Assembly: GCA_020634215.1 (NCBI GenBank)
Contig: JACKCD010000001.1
Coordinates: 124,001-188,000 of the forward strand
DNA length: 64,000 nucleotides
Direction: 5' to 3'
Origin: Ardenticatenaceae bacterium
Lineage (GTDB): Bacteria; Chloroflexota; Anaerolineae; Promineifilales; Promineifilaceae
Shown here: piece by piece, positions 60,363-64,000 of the stretch
Numbering within the stretch: the first letter of the stretch is position 1
Layout of the letters: each line of letters starts with the position of its first letter
Made by a program: the position numbers and the translations under genes
Notes under the pieces: generated by a model
The model's input: only the letters and a program-made list of their open reading frames with translations
What the model was told of the DNA's origin: nothing
The model's database searches: none

Positions 60363-60394
60363 TACATGGTATACTGCCCGTAAAGGAGTAAATG

Positions 60395-60646
60395 ATGCTA
60401 ACAGCTATTCAAGGTATCTATCGTAACGGTACCATTCAGCTTATAGAAATTCCGCAAAACATTAGTGACGAAACACCTGTCATCGTCACGTTTCTGACCT
60501 CAAGTGACATCAATTTATCTGAACGTGGCATTAATGTAAAGCAAGCCGCCGACCTGCGGGCGCGATTAGCAACCTTCGCACAAGAATGGGAAAGTCCAGA
60601 AATGGACATCTATGACAATTATGACGCAGCCAAAGATAATCTATAA
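60395..60646 (+). CDS. Putative antitoxin of a MazF/PemK-type pair
   Basis: An 83-residue protein beginning with a beta-rich segment (L-T-A-I-Q-G-I-Y-R-N-G-T-I-Q-L-I-E-I-P), followed by I-V-T-F-L and a charged C-terminal helix (A-A-D-L-R-A-R-L-A-T-F-A-Q-E-W-E). The start region Q-G-I-Y-R-N-G-x-I is common in small antitoxin-like proteins of cyanobacteria and Chloroflexi (DUF104/DUF2281-like). AAAGGAG precedes the double ATG; the second, at 60395, has the better spacing. It overlaps the toxin gene by about 26 bases. Confidence 0.7.
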   Translation: MLTAIQGIYRNGTIQLIEIPQNISDETPVIVTFLTSSDINLSERGINVKQAADLRARLATFAQEWESPEMDIYDNYDAAKDNL

Positions 60647-60980
60647 ACGCGGCCATGTTATTCTCGTTCTTTTCCCCAATTCAAATTTGCGAACGGCTAA
60701 AGTCAGACCCGCTCTTATTGTTCAGTCCGATAATTTAGCAACTGGCTTGCCACAGCTAATCGTGGCTATGTTAACTAGCCGCATGTTTCGAGCCAACCAT
60801 CCCTGTCGTGTTACCATTGAACTTGCTTCACAAGAGGGGCAAGCATCGGGGCTGCTCACAGATTCAGTTGTGATGACTGATAATCTTGCCACGATAGCTG
60901 AGTCAGAGATTGACCGTGTTATCGGCGTATTGCCTATGGATACAATAGATAGTGCCTTGCGCCACACATTGGGTTTGTAG
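60621..60980 (+). CDS. MazF/PemK-family endoribonuclease toxin
   Basis: A 119-residue protein with the MazF fold pattern: Y-K-R-G-H-V-I-L-V-L-F-P-N-S-N at the start, K-V-R-P-A-L-I-V-Q-S-D, then the strand S-G-L-L-T-D-S-V-V-M-T-D-N-L-A-T and I-D-R-V-I-G-V-L. MazF toxins cleave mRNA; the R-P-A and D-S/T elements are those of the RNase site. It overlaps the antitoxin gene, and the downstream glucosidase begins five bases after its stop. The start could also be 60612. Confidence 0.85.
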   Translation: MTQPKIIYKRGHVILVLFPNSNLRTAKVRPALIVQSDNLATGLPQLIVAMLTSRMFRANHPCRVTIELASQEGQASGLLTDSVVMTDNLATIAESEIDRVIGVLPMDTIDSALRHTLGL

Positions 60981-60984
60981 ACAT

Positions 60985-62682
60985 ATGATGAATCATTTAG
61001 CCTGGTGGCAAACGGCCGTTTTTTATCAAATATACCCCCACAGCTTTGCCGACGGCAACGGCGACGGCGTGGGCGATCTGGTGGGCATCATTCAAAAGCT
61101 CGACTACTTGCAAGATTTGGGCATAGATGCCATTTGGCTCTCCCCCCACTACCCCTCGCCACGCTTTGACATGGGGTACGACATCGCCGATTACACGGCC
61201 GTTGACCCCATCTACGGCACGCTCGACGAGTTCAAGCAGCTTTTAGACGGGCTGCATACACGCGGCATGAAGCTCATTCTCGACTTGGTGCTCAACCACA
61301 CCTCCGACCAGCACGCCTGGTTTCAAGAATCACGCAGCAGCCGCGACAACCCCAAACGGGACTGGTACATTTGGCGCGACGGCAAAGACGGCGCACCCCC
61401 CAACAACTGGTACTCTATTTTTGGCGGGCCAAGCTGGACCTACGACGAAACCACCGACCAATATTACTACCACTTCTTCTTCAAAGAGCAGCCCGACCTC
61501 AATTGGCGCAACCCCGACGTGCAGGCCGCCATGTTCGCTGCCGTCCGCTTCTGGCTCGACCTCGGTGTAGACGGCTTCCGCCTCGATGCCATCGAATCCC
61601 TCTTTGAACACCCCGACTTGCCCGACCATTCCGGCCGCTACACCGACCTCGATATGTTCCGCACCTTCCAGCGCGACCCCGATGCCCCCAGTTTTGCCGA
61701 CACTTCCCGCTACCTGTTCACCTACCAAATGCGCCAACCCGGCATTCACGAGCTATTCCAAGAAATTCGCGCCCTGGTTGATGAATACGATAACCGGGTG
61801 TTGGTCGGGGAAACAGACGACGTAGCTTATCACGGCCAACACAACGACGAACTGCACCTGGTTTTCAACTTTTCGCTGATGCACCGTAGCCCCATCACCC
61901 CCAACGGCATTCGCGCCAACCAGCAGGAACGGCTGGCCGCGCTGCCGGCCGGAGCGTGGCCGTGCAACACCCTGGGCAACCACGACAGCCCCCGCGCCTA
62001 CAGCCGCTTTGGCGACGGTCAAAACGACGAAGCCATTGCCCGCCTAGCGTTGGCACTGATGCTGACCTTACGCGGCACACCCTTTCTCTACAACGGCGAA
62101 GAAATTGGCATGGGCAACTGGCTGCCCAGCGACATCGCCACCTTCCGCGACAATGTGAGCCTGAATGCCTACCAGACGATGGTGCGTCTTGGCACGCCAC
62201 CAGAGGAAGCGTTGGCAAAGGCCGCCGCCAGTGGCCGCGACCAGTGCCGCACGCCGATGCAGTGGGACAATGCGGCCAACGCTGGCTTTAGCCCAGAGAA
62301 TGTGACCCCCTGGCTGCCCGTTAACCCCAATTATGCCGCCGGGGTCAATGTGGCCGACCAGCTTGCCAATCCCGATTCGCTGCTCAATTTTTACCGCCGC
62401 CTGCTGGCACTGCGGCGGCAAACTTCGGCTTTGATTGCGGGTGAATATGTACCACTGCATGAGGAGGCGGAAGAGTATGTGGCGTTTTTGCGAAAAACGG
62501 CCGTTTCCACCCTCCTCGTCATCCTCAACTACAGCCCCAACCCGCTAACGCTGGCGTTTGACGTGGCCGAGACGGGCAAGGTGTTGTTTTCGAGTGAGGG
62601 GGAGAGGGAGGGAGAAACGGCCGTTCTTGCCACCCTCCCCCTCGCCCCCTTTGAAATTTTGTTAACAGAACCAAACCAATAA
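60985..62682 (+). CDS. GH13 alpha-glucosidase / oligo-1,6-glucosidase
   Basis: A 565-residue cytosolic glycoside hydrolase, family GH13 (exo-acting group). Nucleophile Asp201 in G-F-R-L-D-A, acid/base Glu276 in V-G-E-T, and transition-state Asp334 in G-N-H-D-S are all present; the start A-V-F-Y-Q-I-Y-P-H-S-F-A-D-G-N-G-D-G is typical. It would hydrolyse maltose- or isomaltose-type oligosaccharides. It starts five bases after the toxin stop, at a double ATG. Between palindromes at 61011 and 62496 it is strongly C-rich at first, then turns G-rich, the sawtooth pattern seen throughout. Palindromes at 62496 and 62616 mark the C-terminal domain. Confidence 0.9.
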   Translation: MMNHLAWWQTAVFYQIYPHSFADGNGDGVGDLVGIIQKLDYLQDLGIDAIWLSPHYPSPRFDMGYDIADYTAVDPIYGTLDEFKQLLDGLHTRGMKLILDLVLNHTSDQHAWFQESRSSRDNPKRDWYIWRDGKDGAPPNNWYSIFGGPSWTYDETTDQYYYHFFFKEQPDLNWRNPDVQAAMFAAVRFWLDLGVDGFRLDAIESLFEHPDLPDHSGRYTDLDMFRTFQRDPDAPSFADTSRYLFTYQMRQPGIHELFQEIRALVDEYDNRVLVGETDDVAYHGQHNDELHLVFNFSLMHRSPITPNGIRANQQERLAALPAGAWPCNTLGNHDSPRAYSRFGDGQNDEAIARLALALMLTLRGTPFLYNGEEIGMGNWLPSDIATFRDNVSLNAYQTMVRLGTPPEEALAKAAASGRDQCRTPMQWDNAANAGFSPENVTPWLPVNPNYAAGVNVADQLANPDSLLNFYRRLLALRRQTSALIAGEYVPLHEEAEEYVAFLRKTAVSTLLVILNYSPNPLTLAFDVAETGKVLFSSEGEREGETAVLATLPLAPFEILLTEPNQ

Positions 62683-62726
62683 ATAAAATAAGGAACCGTC
62701 ATCTTTAATCAAACCTTCGTCAATCC

Positions 62727-62767
62727 ATAAACATGACTGATTACTGAACACTGATTACTGATTACTT
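62727..62767. repeat. Family B repeat upstream of leuC
   Basis: Tandem ACTGATTACTGA-type units in a 100-base gap between the glucosidase and leuC; only one arm of the hairpin seen elsewhere is obvious here. Confidence 0.65.
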
Positions 62768-62784
62768 CCAAAACAAGGAGAACT

Positions 62785-64000
62785 ATGAGTAACCAACCCA
62801 GAACCACCTTCGACAAGATTTGGGACAGCCACGTGGTGGTCGAAGAACCCGGCAGTCCCACCGTTTTATACATTGACCTCCACCTGATCCACGAAGTCAC
62901 CTCCCCCCAAGCCTTCACCGGGCTACGGGAGAAGGGGCTGCGGGTAAAACGGCCGTCGCAAACCGTCGCCACCATGGATCACTCCATTCCCACCACCCCA
63001 CTGCATATTCCCATCAGCGATGCTATTGCTGCCAAGCAAATTGCCACGCTGGAAGAAAACTGCCGCGAATTTGGCATTCCGCTCCACGGCATGGACAGCC
63101 CCAACCGGGGCATCGTTCACGTCATCGGGCCGGAACTCGGCATCACCCAGCCCGGCATGACCATTGTCTGCGGCGACAGCCACACCTCGACCCACGGGGC
63201 GTTTGGGGCGCTGGCCTTTGGCATTGGCACCAGCGAGGTGGAGCATGTGTTGGCAACCCAAACGCTGCTGCAATCGAAGCCGAAGACGTATGCGGTGAAT
63301 GTTAACGGCCGTTTATCCCCCAACGTCGCCGCCAAAGACATCATCCTCGCCCTCCTCGCCCGCATCGGCATCGGCGGCGGCACCGGCCACGTCTTTGAAT
63401 ATCGCGGCGAAGCCATCCGCGCCCTCAGCATGGAAGAGCGCATGACTGTCTGCAACATGAGCATCGAAGGCGGCGCCCGCGCTGGCCTCGTCGCCCCCGA
63501 CGACACCACCATCAACTACATCGCCGGCCGCCAGCTTGCTCCGCAAGGAGCCGCCTGGGACAAAGCCGTCGCCTACTGGCGCACCCTTGCCAGCGACGAA
63601 GGAGCCACGTTCGACAAAGAAATCACCCTCGATGCCAGCACCCTCACCCCCATGATCACCTACGGCACCAACCCCGGCATGGGCATGGGCATCGCCGACA
63701 TCATCCCCGACCCCATGAGCATCGGCGATGTTAGCGAGCGCAACACCCTCATCAAAGCCCTCAACTACATGGATTTGCAGCCCGGCCGGCAGCTACTCGG
63801 CCAGCCGCTTGACGTGGTGTTCATCGGAAGCTGCACCAACTCCCGCATCTCCGACCTACGCGAAGCCGCCGCCCTCATGCGCGGGCGCAAAGTCAGCGAA
63901 AACGTCCGCGTCATGGTTGTCCCCGGTTCGCAGGACGTGAAAAAGCAGGCCGAAGCCGAAGGGCTAGACCAAATCTTCAAAGAAGCCGGAGCCGACTGGC
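62785..64000 (+). CDS. leuC: 3-isopropylmalate dehydratase large subunit (partial, runs off window)
   Basis: The frame from ATG 62785 (CAAGGAG upstream) is open to the window end, covering about 405 residues. Aconitase-family motifs are clear: D-H-S-I-P-T-T, G-I-V-H-V-I-G-P-E, C-G-D-S-H-T-S-T-H-G-A-F-G, and the first iron-sulfur ligand Cys350 in G-S-C-T-N-S-R. The remaining C-x-x-C ligands lie outside the window. The bacterial LeuC class is indicated by H-G-A-F-G-A-L-A-F-G-I-G-T-S-E-V-E-H. leuD is expected next. After the palindrome at 63304 the coding strand is extremely C-rich. Confidence 0.95.
   Translation, partial: MSNQPRTTFDKIWDSHVVVEEPGSPTVLYIDLHLIHEVTSPQAFTGLREKGLRVKRPSQTVATMDHSIPTTPLHIPISDAIAAKQIATLEENCREFGIPLHGMDSPNRGIVHVIGPELGITQPGMTIVCGDSHTSTHGAFGALAFGIGTSEVEHVLATQTLLQSKPKTYAVNVNGRLSPNVAAKDIILALLARIGIGGGTGHVFEYRGEAIRALSMEERMTVCNMSIEGGARAGLVAPDDTTINYIAGRQLAPQGAAWDKAVAYWRTLASDEGATFDKEITLDASTLTPMITYGTNPGMGMGIADIIPDPMSIGDVSERNTLIKALNYMDLQPGRQLLGQPLDVVFIGSCTNSRISDLREAAALMRGRKVSENVRVMVVPGSQDVKKQAEAEGLDQIFKEAGADW

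Larger units (their letters stand above)
1907..63313. repeat. Dispersed highly iterated palindrome AACGGCCGTT
   Basis: About 59 exact copies were counted by eye, one per 1.1 kb, for example at 1907, 1931, 6995, 7175, 7459, 7503, 10006, 12024, 12444, 13505, 13775, 13808, 14867, 16302, 17296, 19350, 20619, 22564, 26625, 27133, 29261, 30547, 35351, 41955, 44609, 46340, 49093, 50651, 52638, 54162, 58217, 59567, 60008, 61011, 62616 and 63304. Near copies (9 of 10) occur at 1434, 2006, 4336, 11394, 21739, 22189, 31078, 61195 and elsewhere. Under random composition fewer than 0.1 would be expected. Most lie inside genes in all three frames, encoding T-A-V, N-G-R or R-P; a few are intergenic (1907, 1931, 43852, 52638). 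The copy number and length resemble HIP1 of cyanobacteria. Confidence 0.95.

Noticed and set aside
1907..63313. Explaining AACGGCCGTT as simple codon bias or as a restriction site left by selection
   Set aside because: Copies occur in all frames, on both gene strands and between genes, with conserved AA/TT flanks beyond the CGGCCG core; codon bias or simple site retention would not produce this.
1..64000. CRISPR arrays, tRNA or rRNA genes, classical transposases
   Set aside because: No evenly spaced repeat-spacer array, no cloverleaf or rRNA core sequence and no DDE or HUH transposase domain was seen; the HTH at 20794-21825 lacks any catalytic domain.

Overview
The window looks like chromosomal DNA of a Chloroflexota bacterium (Anaerolineae/Ardenticatenia-like). 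This assignment is an inference. It rests on an oligopeptide-binding lipoprotein with repeated V-T-R-V-V-T-E linkers, a ThiY-like riboflavin-transporter operon behind an FMN riboswitch (the RibXY type known from Chloroflexi), a phasin/PhaR pair, and mid-GC coding. No rRNA, tRNA, CRISPR array, prophage or classical transposase was recognised. Genes sit on both strands in short operons, often separated by long-stem hairpin repeats.

Layout. 0.1-1.8 kb: metallophosphoesterase and a DUF4349 lipoprotein. 1.9-4.9 kb (minus): predicted riboflavin ABC transporter (permease, binding protein, ATPase) with an FMN riboswitch, terminator and promoter. 5-7.4 kb: TPR-GGDEF protein and a SnoaL-like protein. 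7.4-12.1 kb (minus): THUMP methyltransferase, der, then cdaR/cdaA (c-di-AMP synthesis). 12.2-18 kb: TPR protein, argF, an unknown two-TM protein, dGTPase-like HD hydrolase. 18.3-20.3 kb: LysM protein and a repeat-bearing lipoprotein. 20.4-24 kb: SCP2 protein, an unusual HTH protein with three tandem repeats, phasin, PhaR regulator, two START-like proteins. 24.1-26.7 kb: polar amino-acid ABC transporter. 26.9-32.7 kb: catabolic genes (HpaB-type hydroxylase, Rid protein, DUF1028, copper amine oxidase, nitronate monooxygenase). 32.7-41.2 kb (minus): oligopeptide transporter enclosing an NlpC/P60 peptidase and an Ala-Glu epimerase, which reads as a murein-peptide uptake and recycling operon. 41.5-47.3 kb: RlmI-like methyltransferase, thrB, and a pyruvate/acetoin dehydrogenase E1a-E1b-E2 operon. 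47.5-52.1 kb: OmpR regulator, REC-GAF-PAS histidine kinase, PucR regulator. 52.2-64 kb: branched-chain amino-acid genes ilvB-ilvN-ilvC-leuA with an upstream Leu/Val/Ile-rich leader peptide and terminators, then accessory genes (PPOX protein, a 600-bp GxxExxY cassette with 33-bp inverted ends, class V aminotransferase, MazF-like pair, GH13 glucosidase), then leuC, cut by the window end.

The most striking signal is genome-scale. The palindrome AACGGCCGTT occurs about 59 times (fewer than 0.1 expected), like the cyanobacterial HIP1 repeat. At most copies the strand composition switches abruptly from G-rich on the 5' side to C-rich on the 3' side, then drifts back, giving a sawtooth GC skew. The switch is visible inside genes, as codon choice moving from NNG to NNC, and also in non-coding DNA. 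Several families of long perfect-stem hairpin repeats lie at gene ends, and one has entered a variable stem of the FMN riboswitch.
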